A program made the translations under genes and the position numbers. From NCBI RefSeq assembly GCF_016587415.1, contig NZ_BNJI01000001.1:4999501-5063500 (forward strand): a stretch of DNA of 64,000 nt, in the 5' to 3' direction. Source of the stretch: Ktedonobacter sp. SOSP1-85 (GTDB taxonomy: Bacteria > Chloroflexota > Ktedonobacteria > Ktedonobacterales > Ktedonobacteraceae). The notes under the pieces are model-generated. The model did no database searches. It worked only from the letters and a program-made list of their open reading frames with translations, and was not told where the DNA came from. Below are positions 9,065 to 18,327 of the stretch, one piece after another (within the stretch, counting starts at the first letter, position 1; the number at the start of each line of letters is the position of its first letter).

Positions 9065-10924
9065 ATGAGCGAAAGCAGAATGGGGCTTCAAGTGGACAAG
9101 GGTTACCAGCATAACGATTGCAACGCTATATCAAAGCAGAAACGATCTAAGATTGTTGCGCCAATGAGTTTACTCAAGGCCGCCGTCACATCAATCGCCG
9201 ATGGCATTATTATTTGTGACCCTGATAATGTGATTGTGCTAATCAATCCTGCAGCGCTGGCAATGTTTGAAATTTCTGGAGAAACATCCTATCTCGGAAC
9301 AGACTATAACCACTTCCTCTCCCATTATGTCATTCATAATGAAGATCAACGTTCAACTACATTTGTACAAGATCAAACCTCTGATGCTGGTGACATGCAC
9401 ACTATATCTATCAAAACTCCTTCAGGGCGGAAGGCATATGTGCAAGTTCGTTCTGTGCCTATTTTCGATCAGAGGAAGCAAAAGAGAGGAATGATCCACG
9501 TCTTTCACGATATGACAGAGCTTCGTCAAAAAGAACTACAATATCAAAAAAGCAATCAATCCCTGCAGGCGTTGCTTTCTTGGCTCACTGCAATCACCTA
9601 TCTTCCTACTATTGTTGATCTTCTCCCACGCGAGGAGCAAGGGCCATTCCTGCTTCCTCCAAGTATGCATTATATTGGGCAGCAATTGACTAACCTGGTG
9701 CTTGAGATACTACACTGTAAGTTGGTTATGCTTCTCTCTCTCAGGCCGCCTGAGGATCACCTCTATTACGTTGCTGTGAGCGGACTGGAGCCGGAGCAAG
9801 AACAGATTCGGCGTGAGAACAGTGGGCGTTACACTCTTGCTGACTTCTGTGACGAGCAGATTAGAGCCAAACTATATTCAGGTGAGGTTGTCATTTTGCC
9901 ATACTCGCGTATCCATCTCCCATTTTATGAGCGCTCTGATAGGAGTGGTTTGTTGACACTGCATGTCCCCCTTTTTGTTGACAAACAGTTAGCGGGAACT
10001 CTGTTTATAGCCAGAAGCGATTCTGACAACGCCTATACTCCTGAAGAGATCACGTTAGCGAAATCTGTTGCAACTTTGATAGTATTTGTGATTGAGTGTG
10101 TCAGTGCGTTGAATCAACTGAATGGAACGCGTGGCAAAGCACTCATGCGCCAGGAAGCAGATAAAATCATTAATGAATTTCTGTATCTTGCCAGCCATGA
10201 ATTAAGAACGCCTCTAACCGCCATTATCGGCAATCTCCAGTTAGCTCTGCATCGTTTAGATGTTTTACAACGTCAAGCTAGGGATCATCCAAAGATACTC
10301 GCACAGAGATTGGAGTACCTTCGCCAGCCCTTAGAGCAAGCTGCACAAAGTGCGCATTTGCAAGAGAGGATGATCCAAAACATGATAGATGATACTCGTA
10401 TTCAGACCAATACGCTTATGTTGCACATGAAATTATGTAATCTGACTCAGATTGTTCAAGAAACTATACGAGAGCAGCAGGAGCGGATACTAGATCATAA
10501 GATTCTTCTAGAAATTATGCCTTCTAGCGAAGTCATCCCCGTTATCGCTGACGAGAAAAGTATTCGTCGGGTGCTTATCATTTACCTGAAGAATGCCCTT
10601 ACCTATTCACCAAGAGATTTCCCCGTGCGTACTCAAGTCGCGAGAGAGGGCGCATTGGCACGTGTTTCAGTACATAGTTACGGGGCTGGTATTTCGCTAC
10701 AGGAGCAAGAGCACGTATGGGATCGATTTTATCGCACGCAGGGGGTTGCGGTACAACATGAATTAGATCTTAGCTTAGGCCTGGAACTCTACATTTGCAA
10801 GGCCTTTATTGAGGATCAGCATGGGCACGTTGGCATGCAAAGTGATCCAGGTCATGGCACAACATTCTGGTTTACACTGCCAATCGTCGAGTCTTCTGCT
10901 GATAAACTGGATCCGTCCCACTAG
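9065..10924 (+). CDS. PAS-GAF sensor histidine kinase
   Basis: 619 residues, no membrane segments, so a cytoplasmic sensor. Order: PAS domain about 35-155 (SIADGIIICDPDNVIVLINPAA), GAF-like domain about 190-350, HisKA with phospho-acceptor H378 (LASHELRTPLTAI), then HATPase_c (N-box YLKNALTYS, G-rich SLGLELYICKAF, end GHGTTFWFTLP). The G1 box is weak (YGAGISL in place of DxGxG), so ATP binding may be altered. No response regulator gene is adjacent, so it is an orphan kinase. The signal is unknown. The start is the first ATG of the frame, without a strong ribosome-binding site. Confidence 0.9.
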   Translation: MSESRMGLQVDKGYQHNDCNAISKQKRSKIVAPMSLLKAAVTSIADGIIICDPDNVIVLINPAALAMFEISGETSYLGTDYNHFLSHYVIHNEDQRSTTFVQDQTSDAGDMHTISIKTPSGRKAYVQVRSVPIFDQRKQKRGMIHVFHDMTELRQKELQYQKSNQSLQALLSWLTAITYLPTIVDLLPREEQGPFLLPPSMHYIGQQLTNLVLEILHCKLVMLLSLRPPEDHLYYVAVSGLEPEQEQIRRENSGRYTLADFCDEQIRAKLYSGEVVILPYSRIHLPFYERSDRSGLLTLHVPLFVDKQLAGTLFIARSDSDNAYTPEEITLAKSVATLIVFVIECVSALNQLNGTRGKALMRQEADKIINEFLYLASHELRTPLTAIIGNLQLALHRLDVLQRQARDHPKILAQRLEYLRQPLEQAAQSAHLQERMIQNMIDDTRIQTNTLMLHMKLCNLTQIVQETIREQQERILDHKILLEIMPSSEVIPVIADEKSIRRVLIIYLKNALTYSPRDFPVRTQVAREGALARVSVHSYGAGISLQEQEHVWDRFYRTQGVAVQHELDLSLGLELYICKAFIEDQHGHVGMQSDPGHGTTFWFTLPIVESSADKLDPSH

Positions 10925-10988
10925 AAAATGCCTCCTATTATCCTCGCTTTCGGGTAGGGGCTCGTAGTAGTAGCGGCGCTTTTTGGGT

Positions 10989-11042
10989 CTCCGTCCTTCC
11001 GGGGGAAGGATGAGCTTTTTTTAGCAGAAACGAGCAAGCAGA
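10989..11042 (+). repeat. Hairpin repeat, copy 1
   Basis: Bases 10989-11014 form a short palindrome (CCTTCC/GGAAGG core). They are identical, in reverse, to 17016-17041 and nearly identical to 16292-16314. Similarity to the 16292 copy continues through AGAAACGAGCAAGCAG at 11026-11041. It looks like a transposon end. Confidence 0.65.
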
Positions 11043-11045
11043 GAA

Positions 11046-11103
11046 AGGCAAAGGCTTAGCAGAAAAGGCTGGATTACTCCAGCCCACTCTTTAGTCTTTG
11101 CCT
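11046..11103 (+). terminator. Nested hairpin after the histidine kinase
   Basis: Outer arms AGGCAAAGGCT (11046-11056) and AGTCTTTGCCT (11093-11103), inner arms GGCTGGA and TCCAGCC (11067-11084). It lies between convergent genes and could terminate either. Confidence 0.45.
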
Positions 11104-11186
11104 GAGAGCAATTGTGCAATCACTATGAAGCCGTCTTTCACACCTTGATCACGCCTCAGGTTGTCTTTGTTCTGTCCGTGTCCCCA

Positions 11187-12233
11187 TTAAGCGTTTCTCC
11201 TGATAGGAACAGTGAGTTCAGGGGAAAGATGAGTTGAGGCATGAGTCGCGGCATCAATCTCGCCGCCTTCCGCCAAAACATCCTGGAATAACTGAGCTTC
11301 ATCCGCCCTGGACTCCTCTCCCAAATCGTCTCTGAAGCACACATTCTCAGCGCAGGCGATCACATCTTGAATCACCCGCTCATAGCGGTAGTAGGTGAGC
11401 GCGATCCAGTCAATGTCCGCCTGCCCATATCCTTGAAAAAAGGCGGGGGTTCCGGGCAAGGTCTCACTATCGGTTGGAGATTCCTTGATAAAGAGGAAAT
11501 CTCGCTCTTTGGGTGCCAGCATCACCTCATCCCAGTCGATCACAAATACACGACCCATACGATCACGGAGCAGATTGGCTGGATGGAGATCCGCATGGCA
11601 GATGACACAGGGAAGATTGCGCCTGTGGAGCACCGCTGCGAGCTTTTCCAGAGAGGCCACTACGGCATGGATGGTTGATTGGTTCTCGATCCAGGAGGAG
11701 CGAAGGGCATGCTGGGCGGCACTTTCTCCACTGGACTCATGCAGATGTTGGGCCTCAAACGTCCGTATCCACTGAGCGTAGTTAGTTGGGTCAAAGGTCT
11801 CCTTGCGCAGTGACTCAATGCCAGAGGATGGCAGGGTGGCCTGGTGAATCTGCTTAAAGATGAATCCTGTCTCCTTCCACTGCTCATCCGTCATGCCTCT
11901 CCAGCTTGTCTCTCCTTCGTGAAAGGGGTACACAATCACGGTCCAATCCTCTACCCTTGCCCACAATGCATGGTTTCTGGTGGGAAGAGGAGCTACGACT
12001 GACGCTATTCCTTGATCTCTGAGATAGTCAGGCACCAAACACCCTGATTCGTAGAGTGACCCAGACTTCACTTTGAGCAAGTAGGAGATTCCCTGCCCGC
12101 TCACGATCCGGTAGACACCGGCCCGGTAATCCAGGCCCAGGGGAAGAAAGTCAAGTGTAGCGGGAATCAGGTTATAGTGCTCCTGCAAACAGGCACACAG
12201 AACCTCTGTTGAAACACTTGGTTGTTCACGCAT
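11187..12233 (-). CDS. Aminoglycoside phosphotransferase family protein (APH(9)-like)
   Basis: 348 residues with the APH/choline-kinase fold. The catalytic loop is H213-ADLHPANLL (catalytic aspartate D215) and the metal-binding site is VFVIDWDE about 20 residues later. A lysine-bearing strand (YLLKVKSG) is near residue 50. Members phosphorylate aminoglycosides, spectinomycin, homoserine or choline-like alcohols. The overall layout is most like spectinomycin phosphotransferase, but this cannot be settled by eye. It follows the ABC exporter pair on the same strand after about 100 bases, so a self-resistance or detoxification operon is inferred. Confidence 0.82.
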   Translation of the reverse strand: MREQPSVSTEVLCACLQEHYNLIPATLDFLPLGLDYRAGVYRIVSGQGISYLLKVKSGSLYESGCLVPDYLRDQGIASVVAPLPTRNHALWARVEDWTVIVYPFHEGETSWRGMTDEQWKETGFIFKQIHQATLPSSGIESLRKETFDPTNYAQWIRTFEAQHLHESSGESAAQHALRSSWIENQSTIHAVVASLEKLAAVLHRRNLPCVICHADLHPANLLRDRMGRVFVIDWDEVMLAPKERDFLFIKESPTDSETLPGTPAFFQGYGQADIDWIALTYYRYERVIQDVIACAENVCFRDDLGEESRADEAQLFQDVLAEGGEIDAATHASTHLSPELTVPIRRNA

Positions 12234-12332
12234 AATTTATTTCATCCTCTCTTTTCTTTCGTGATAATTCATATTGCCCTCCCAAAGTTGGCGCATTTCT
12301 TCATTTGACTCCAGCAAGTCTGCTAACGCTCC

Positions 12333-14024
12333 CTAGCCGACAATCTGACCATCTTTGAGCACAACAATGTGGTCAGCATACTGGAGGGCAAACCGGCGAT
12401 GCGATACCAGCAAACAGGTGGAAGCTTGCTTCATGAAGAGACGTTCCCATAAAAGTTGTTCGGTCTCAACATCAAGCGCGATTGAGAGGTCATCACAGAC
12501 CAGCAGGTCAGGTTCGCGAAGGAACATACGCGCGGCGGCAGTGCGCTGCATCTGACCACCGGAAAGTCTGGTTCCTTTTGACCCGATCTGCGTATCCAGG
12601 CCATGTTGAAGCCTCGGGATATCTCGCTCCATCACTGCCGCAGAGAGCGCAGAGGCCAGGCGCTTTGGCTCATCGGGATAGCCCATGAGCAGGTTGTCTT
12701 TGAGCGTTTCACTCCACAGGCGGGGGATCTGAGGGGTATAAGCACTCTGCGGTGGAAGAAAGAATTGCTCGGGAGAAGCAATGCATTCACCATTCCACAC
12801 AATCTCACCGGCTTGTCGGGGAAGCAACCCGAGGATGGTACGCAAGAGGGTGGTTTTTCCTGAGCCGATCCTCCCCGTAATGACTGTGCAGGAACCGCGC
12901 TGAAGTTGAAAAGTGATGTGTGCGATCCCTCGCCCCGATTGTGGGTAGCGATAGGTGAGCCCCCGAACTTCCAGCTGCTCAAGGGGCGATGCCTGCCTCT
13001 GCAACACAGGCACCTGGGGAGGCTCCCCTCTCAAGAACACCGGGGTGTGAGCGACTATTTCCGTCTTTGCAACGCTGACAGGCAGGATAGCCTGGAGACG
13101 CTGAAGAGAGACCGTTGCCTGCTTGTACTGCACCATATTCTGGCTCACCTCAACCGTAAAGCTGGCGATCTGGTCAATATAAGCCACAAAGAGCGCGAGA
13201 GTGCTTACAGAAAACGCGTTTGCTTTCATCGCTTGGACTGCTAGCAGAAGAATGACTCCTGTAGCGATACTTGTGGTGTTGCGCGCGAGAGAATCGAGGA
13301 TGACATCGGCAAACAAGAGACTCCTGAGCGTGCTGTGCCGACGCGCCTCGCTCAACTTGTGTAAACGCTCGATGACCCGGTAGTGGGCATTCCCCAGTTG
13401 GATCGTCTGCGTCGCGTGGAACATGTCTCCCAGAAACGCACTGGCCTCTCCCGAAGTCCGTCTGCTTTCACGATAGTAGGTCTGGATTTTCGTACTCATG
13501 TGATGCATCACGAACCCAGATCCCACTAGCGGCACCAGGACGACAAGCGTGATTTGCCAGTTCATTGTTAGCATGATTATCAAGGCCACCAATGCTTGAA
13601 TCCCAGTTCCCAGAACGATATTCATGTTTCCAATCGTTTCGGTGATCATGGTGGTATCCGTATTGAATCGATTCACCAGTTCACCGGGCGGATAGGGAAG
13701 TGTTTGCGCACCTTGCTTGTTTAGTAACTGGGCAAAGATATTCCGCCGGAGCAAGGTATTGCCATACTCCATACACGTTGCGTCCACGGCCTCATTGGCG
13801 AGCACCACCGTCACACGAGCCACAGCAATTCCCACCAGGAGCGCACAGAGTGTCCACATGTCCCAGCCAACAGGTGCATTGCCGTTGAGCAGCGTAAAGA
13901 TCGCAGAGACAATCAAACCTGGCAAGAGCAAGAATAAACACCGAATAAGCTGCAAAAAGACGTTGAGGAGATACCACCAGGGAGAAAAAGTGATAATCCG
14001 CCAGAGGGTGCCGAATGTGTTCAT
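12333..14024 (-). CDS. ABC exporter half-transporter, degenerate nucleotide site
   Basis: 563 residues: about six membrane helices (1-310), then an ABC ATPase. Walker A GRIGSGKTTLL lies near 383-393, the signature LSGGQMQR near 490, and Walker B LLVCDDLS near 505, where the catalytic glutamate is replaced by aspartate. That is the known hallmark of the degenerate subunit in heterodimeric exporters of the TM287/288 and BmrCD type. Its ATG overlaps the stop of the upstream partner (ATGA), so the two are co-translated. It is expected to export drugs or lipids from the cytoplasmic membrane. Confidence 0.92.
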   Translation of the reverse strand: MNTFGTLWRIITFSPWWYLLNVFLQLIRCLFLLLPGLIVSAIFTLLNGNAPVGWDMWTLCALLVGIAVARVTVVLANEAVDATCMEYGNTLLRRNIFAQLLNKQGAQTLPYPPGELVNRFNTDTTMITETIGNMNIVLGTGIQALVALIIMLTMNWQITLVVLVPLVGSGFVMHHMSTKIQTYYRESRRTSGEASAFLGDMFHATQTIQLGNAHYRVIERLHKLSEARRHSTLRSLLFADVILDSLARNTTSIATGVILLLAVQAMKANAFSVSTLALFVAYIDQIASFTVEVSQNMVQYKQATVSLQRLQAILPVSVAKTEIVAHTPVFLRGEPPQVPVLQRQASPLEQLEVRGLTYRYPQSGRGIAHITFQLQRGSCTVITGRIGSGKTTLLRTILGLLPRQAGEIVWNGECIASPEQFFLPPQSAYTPQIPRLWSETLKDNLLMGYPDEPKRLASALSAAVMERDIPRLQHGLDTQIGSKGTRLSGGQMQRTAAARMFLREPDLLVCDDLSIALDVETEQLLWERLFMKQASTCLLVSHRRFALQYADHIVVLKDGQIVG

Positions 14025-15859
14025 GCGCGCACCTCCGCCTCGCCCAAGCGCAAGAGGTGCGAGAAATGGGATGTAGGATCTGCCACGAGTTTGCGACGCT
14101 CGCCATATTCGCGAGTCATCCCATCCTCAAGGATCAGGATGTCATCAACCAGCTGAAGGGTTTTCAGGTGGTGCGCAATCAGAATGCCCGTCCTGCCCAC
14201 AAGCAAGCGAGCACTGGCCTCCTCAATCAACTGTTCGGTCACCGGGTCGAGACGTGAGGACGCCTCGTCCAGAATGACAAGAGATGGGTTGTGCAGGAAG
14301 ACGCGAGCGAACGCCAGTAATTGTGCCTCTCCAGAGGAAAGGGTCATGCTAGAGCCTGCAATGATCGTATCAAGCCCACGCGGTAACGAGGCATACCAGC
14401 GCGTGAGATTGAGTCCTGTAAGAACTTGTGCCAGGCGGTCATCAGAGACAGACGAATCGAACAAGGTCAGGTTGTCGCGAACGCTCGCGTGAAACAGCTG
14501 GACTTGCTGGGTCACCACTCCGATACGGCTCCGCAGTTCGCTGAGTGCCACCTGCCGAACATCAATGCCGCCAAGATGAATTGATCCTTGCTCAACGTCA
14601 TAGACTCGGCAAAGCAGACTGGTCAACGTGGTTTTTCCGCTCCCCGTTCTGCCAAGAAGTCCGAGCGTTCTCCCGGCAGGCAGCTCAAACGAGAGGTCCC
14701 GTAGCACCAGTTGTTCAGGTGTGTAGCCAAAGGAGGCCTGGTGAAACTTCACTGGAAGGGGTCCCGCTGGAAGCGGACGACCAGGACCATCAATGATGGT
14801 GATGGGAGTATCATACAGTTCGGTAATCCGCTGGAGACTGGCAATTGCACGCTGAACGTAATGGGTTTGGAAGCTGATAGCAAACAGGTTTTGCGTGAGC
14901 AGGGCCGTGTAGTAATACGTGATATAAATCGTTCCCAGGCTCATGTGACCACTGCGCAACAAGTAGGCTCCCATGAGCAATACAGTCGCACTGGCCAATG
15001 CCAGGCCGACTTGAATCGTACTGGAGAAGAAGCACCCAGTTACACGGCTTACACGGGTGGTACGCAGGAGGCGGCGTACCAGCTGATTCAACCTGAGCAT
15101 CACGTAGTCTTGAGCGCCGAGTCCCTGAATATCCTCAATGCTGGAACAGCGCTCCTCGAAGAAACTCGCCAGTTCGGCGCTCGTCTGACGCACGGCCTGA
15201 ATATGGGGCACCGCAACATGTTGTAGTGGGCGTTGCAACGTGATCATAAGCCCGACAAAGGCTAGAAGCAAAAGACCAATATGCCAATCAGCCAGAAACG
15301 TGACCACCACAATACCGACCAGCAAGAGCAGACGATCAAGCACAGTGAACACAAAGCGTGAGAAAAACGTGGCGAGGAGAGCGATATCCCCATCGATACG
15401 TTCAATGAGTTCACCCGGCGTATGTGTCTGATGGAACGACTGATCCAACGACAGACAATGCAGGGTGAGATCAAGGCGCAACGCATTAGTTACTCTCCAA
15501 CTGAGATCTTCGCTCATGTAACTGGCACATGCGGTGACACACTGATGAACGATAGCCAGGCTCATAAAGAGCAGCGCAAGAGAGACAAGAACGGACATAC
15601 TCCCGTGAACCGAATCAATAAGCTGTCCTATAAGTTGAGGATCCAGGAGTTCCAGTCCGAGGCTTCCTATCAGGAGAAGCGTTAACAGGCTCACCTTGAG
15701 CCAGTACGGTTGAAGGTAGGTTCCCAACAGCGAGACGGAGGACCTGGATGGACCCGTGACGCTCGTCATTTCTTTGGGATGTGCTGCCATATATTCTCTT
15801 TTCATTCGAGCCAGAGTGAAATGTGACACCCAGGAAGGCACAATGACTACAGACAACAC
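14021..15859 (-). CDS. ABC exporter half-transporter, canonical nucleotide site
   Basis: Up to 612 residues. The ATG at 15805 or 15790 may be the true start, since neither these nor 15859 has a strong ribosome-binding site. Six membrane helices precede an ABC ATPase with Walker A GRTGSGKTTLTSLL near 400, signature LSSGEAQLLAFAR near 505 and Walker B LVILDEASSRLD near 525, which keeps the catalytic glutamate. It pairs with the degenerate subunit encoded directly downstream with a 4-base overlap. Together they form one heterodimeric exporter. The phosphotransferase gene is third in the same direction. Confidence 0.92.
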   Translation of the reverse strand: MLSVVIVPSWVSHFTLARMKREYMAAHPKEMTSVTGPSRSSVSLLGTYLQPYWLKVSLLTLLLIGSLGLELLDPQLIGQLIDSVHGSMSVLVSLALLFMSLAIVHQCVTACASYMSEDLSWRVTNALRLDLTLHCLSLDQSFHQTHTPGELIERIDGDIALLATFFSRFVFTVLDRLLLLVGIVVVTFLADWHIGLLLLAFVGLMITLQRPLQHVAVPHIQAVRQTSAELASFFEERCSSIEDIQGLGAQDYVMLRLNQLVRRLLRTTRVSRVTGCFFSSTIQVGLALASATVLLMGAYLLRSGHMSLGTIYITYYYTALLTQNLFAISFQTHYVQRAIASLQRITELYDTPITIIDGPGRPLPAGPLPVKFHQASFGYTPEQLVLRDLSFELPAGRTLGLLGRTGSGKTTLTSLLCRVYDVEQGSIHLGGIDVRQVALSELRSRIGVVTQQVQLFHASVRDNLTLFDSSVSDDRLAQVLTGLNLTRWYASLPRGLDTIIAGSSMTLSSGEAQLLAFARVFLHNPSLVILDEASSRLDPVTEQLIEEASARLLVGRTGILIAHHLKTLQLVDDILILEDGMTREYGERRKLVADPTSHFSHLLRLGEAEVRA

Positions 15860-16291
15860 GGCATGAGAGGCATCTGTAGCAAGTGCTGCCCGCTCTTCGT
15901 CAGCGAATCAGCTCGTCTTTGTGCACCAACAGAGAGCACACGCCCTATGCCCTTGCTCGCAAAACAGAGCAAGTGGCATCATGTACCCGCACGATGGTCC
16001 ATTTCACTCGATGATAGATGTAGAGGTTATATGGAGAGTACCTGTGAGGCAAAAAAGACACAAAGGGACCCTCAGGCAAAGAAATGTTCCCCGAGGCCCG
16101 CTGAAAGCTGCTAGATGAGGGCTTCAGGGAGGGCAGCATCAAACTTGATAGACATATGAAAGCCTCCCTTTGCATAAAAGTAGTAGTGGATATTTCAGCG
16201 GAATTGTACTCTATAGCTACAAGAGTTGTCAAGGAATGGCATGTAAGGGGCCTACATCCTTTAGGAGAAAGTAGGGGAAAAACGGTGGGGT
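15860..16291. other. Stretch with no recognised gene
   Basis: Upstream of the ABC operon, so it should hold that operon's promoter on the minus strand. No protein domain is readable on either strand. It ends at the second copy of the hairpin repeat. Confidence 0.5.
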
Positions 16292-16340
16292 CCCGTCCTT
16301 CCGGGGAAGGATGAGCTTTTTGGACAGAAACGAGCAAGCA
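16292..16340 (+). repeat. Hairpin repeat, copy 2
   Basis: Nearly the same as the repeat at 10989 (one G fewer in the loop), including the trailing AGAAACGAGCAAGCAG. ISL3 transposase coding begins in or right after it. Confidence 0.65.
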
Positions 16341-17004
16341 GGGCAGGTGCTTGAGGTCTGTTACGGACGTCGACTGGAAGATGTGATCCCTTTGCTTCAA
16401 CGGCTTGCCGCGCCTGAGCAGGTAGAAGCTGTCAGCATGGATATGAGCACCTCCTTTGCGCCAGCGGTTCGAACTTGTTTGCCACACGCTCAGATTGTGG
16501 TGGATCATTTTCATGTCATCCAGCATGTCATGAAAGCGTTCCGAAAGGTCGTATCGGCTTGGGCTCACAAGAAAGAAGGACAAATCCTTTTGTATCGCAA
16601 GCAGCATCTCTTCCTGAGCGCGCAGGAAAACTTATCCCCAGATCAGCAGAAGGAGCGTGCACGCATTGCCTCTCATTTGCCTGATCTTGAGGAGGCCTGG
16701 CAGTTGAAAGAAGCCCTGCGAACCTGGTATGCGACAGCTACCACAGAGACTGCCGAGAAGCACCTTGACGAGTGGATCAATCAGGTTCGAGAAAAGGGAC
16801 CTGATGCTCTGCGCCAAGCACTCTCGGCCTTCACCAAATGGAAACAAGAAATCCTGGCGTTTTTTCCGTTTTTTGCCGACACGCATCTCGAACGGGTTTG
16901 TCGAAGGCAAAAACAACCGGACCAAGGCTATTATGCGTCAGGCATATGGCTACCGTAACCTTGGAAATCTGCGTCTTCGTATCCTGATCGGAGATGCTGT
17001 ATGA
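16311..17004 (+). pseudogene. ISL3-family transposase, 5'-truncated and frameshifted
   Basis: The middle and C-terminal parts of an ISL3 DDE transposase are readable: VSMDMSTSFAPAVR and VVDHFHVIQHV, then, in a second frame from about 16860, RISNGFVEGKNNRTKAIMRQ and YGYRNLGNLRLR to a stop at 17004. The frame change falls in the T-run GCGTTTTTTCCGTTTTTTG. The N-terminal zinc-finger and HTH part is missing, and the start is fused to the hairpin repeat. It is not functional unless frameshifting occurs. It separates the ABC operon from a TnpB remnant. Confidence 0.82.
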
Positions 17005-17015
17005 GGCACAATTAT

Positions 17016-17041
17016 CTCATCCTTCCCCCGGAAGGACGGAG
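17016..17041 (-). repeat. Hairpin repeat, copy 3 (inverted)
   Basis: Exact reverse complement of 10989-11014 (26 bases). With copy 1 it brackets about 6 kb holding the phosphotransferase, the ABC exporter and the ISL3 scrap. It sits at the junction between the ISL3 end and the TnpB remnant. Confidence 0.65.
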
Positions 17042-18225
17042 AACCCTTTGCCATCATTGATCAGGCCGCCTTTGCCGCCAAAAACCTGTATAATCAGGCC
17101 AATTATCAGATTCGACAAGCCTTCATCCATGAGGGAACCTACCTCCCCTATGCCGCTCTCTTTCATCGCTTGAAGCAGCATGAAAGCTATTGTGCTCTGC
17201 CTCGCAAAGTCAGTAACGCCATCCTCATCCAGCTTCACCACAATTGGGTCGGCTTTTTTGAAGCTCTGAAGGCCTATCGCGAAGACCCTTCTCCCTTCAC
17301 CGGGCGCCCCAAGCTTCCAGGGTACAAAGACAAGGCCAAAGGCCGTTTCCTGCTCATCTACGAGAAAAAAGCCCTGGGTAAGAGGGCATTCAAGCGCACG
17401 AGCAAGCTGGTCCCATCAGGATTGCCCATCGAGATAGCAACTCAGATCACCTGGGAGGCCATCCGGCAGGTTCGCATCGTTCCACGCGCTGATGGCTACA
17501 TGGTGGAGGTCGTCTATGAGCAGGAGCTCCAACCGGCTGCGGTCAACCCGCAGCTTCGAGCCGCCGTGGATGTGGGCGTCAATGTGCTGGCAGCCATCAC
17601 CAGCGACAAACCTGGGTTTGTGCCTCGCCTGGTGAGTGGCAAACCCTTGAAAAGTCTCAATCAGTACTACAATAAACAGCGCGCCAAGCAGCAGCAACGC
17701 CTCGCGCATGAGAACCGATACACCTCGCGCCAGTTGGATCGCGTGACGACGAAGCGCAATCGCCGTGTGGATACGTATCTGCACACGGCCAGCCGTCGGA
17801 TCATTGACCTGTTGGTGAGCGAAGGCATCGGGACGTTGGTGATTGGCAAGAACCTCTTGTGGAAACAAGAGGTGACCATGGGGCGCAGGAACAATCAGCA
17901 GTTTGTGCAGCTTCCCCATGCTCGTTTCATTGAGCAGTTAACCTACAAAGCGCACCTGATTGGGATCAGAGTCATCCTTCAGGAAGAAAGTTATACCAGC
18001 AAGGCCAGTTTTCTGGACGGCGACCCCATTCCCACCTATGAGGCCAACGCTGCTGAGAAGCCGGTGTTTTTAGGCAAGCGTCTTGCGCGCAGTTGGTATC
18101 GTGCCAGGGATGGACGCCTCATTTTGAAGCTCGCTCGAACAGGTTCGCCCCCTAAAAGGCACCTCACAGCCACCATAGTGAAAAGCAAAGGAAATCCCAT
18201 GCGTATAGCCGTTTTATCATCTTGA
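17041..18225 (+). pseudogene. TnpB-family (IS891/IS1341-like) protein, both ends damaged
   Basis: The frame is open from a stop at 17002 through the hairpin repeat, and TnpB-like sequence starts only at about 17044 (IIDQAAFAAKNLYNQANYQI), so roughly the first 20 residues are lost. RuvC-I is present (AAVDVGVNVLAAI). The RuvC-II site has LVIGKN instead of the usual Glu, as in the subgroup with QEESYTSKASFLDGD. The expected C-terminal ADVNGAYNI with the third catalytic Asp is replaced by unrelated sequence. There is no CxxC zinc ribbon. It is probably inactive. The first ATG in frame is 17170. Confidence 0.8.
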
Positions 18226-18248
18226 CCAGGTCGCCAAGAGGCATTAAA

Positions 18249-18289
18249 AGGAGTGCGCTAAGAGATCAATAGGCTCTTAGCGCACTCCT
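18249..18289. terminator. Strong bidirectional terminator between convergent genes
   Basis: A perfect 16-bp stem (AGGAGTGCGCTAAGAG and its complement) with a 9-base loop. TTTT follows directly on the minus strand. It lies between the TnpB remnant and the convergent SRPBCC gene. Confidence 0.8.
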
Positions 18290-18327
18290 GCTAACATCCT
18301 TTAGCTTTTGAACATTAGGCGTCATAC

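Noticed and set aside
17170..18225. TnpB called as a complete gene from the first ATG
   Set aside because: TnpB-like sequence is readable upstream to 17044 without a start, and the C-terminal catalytic segment is missing.
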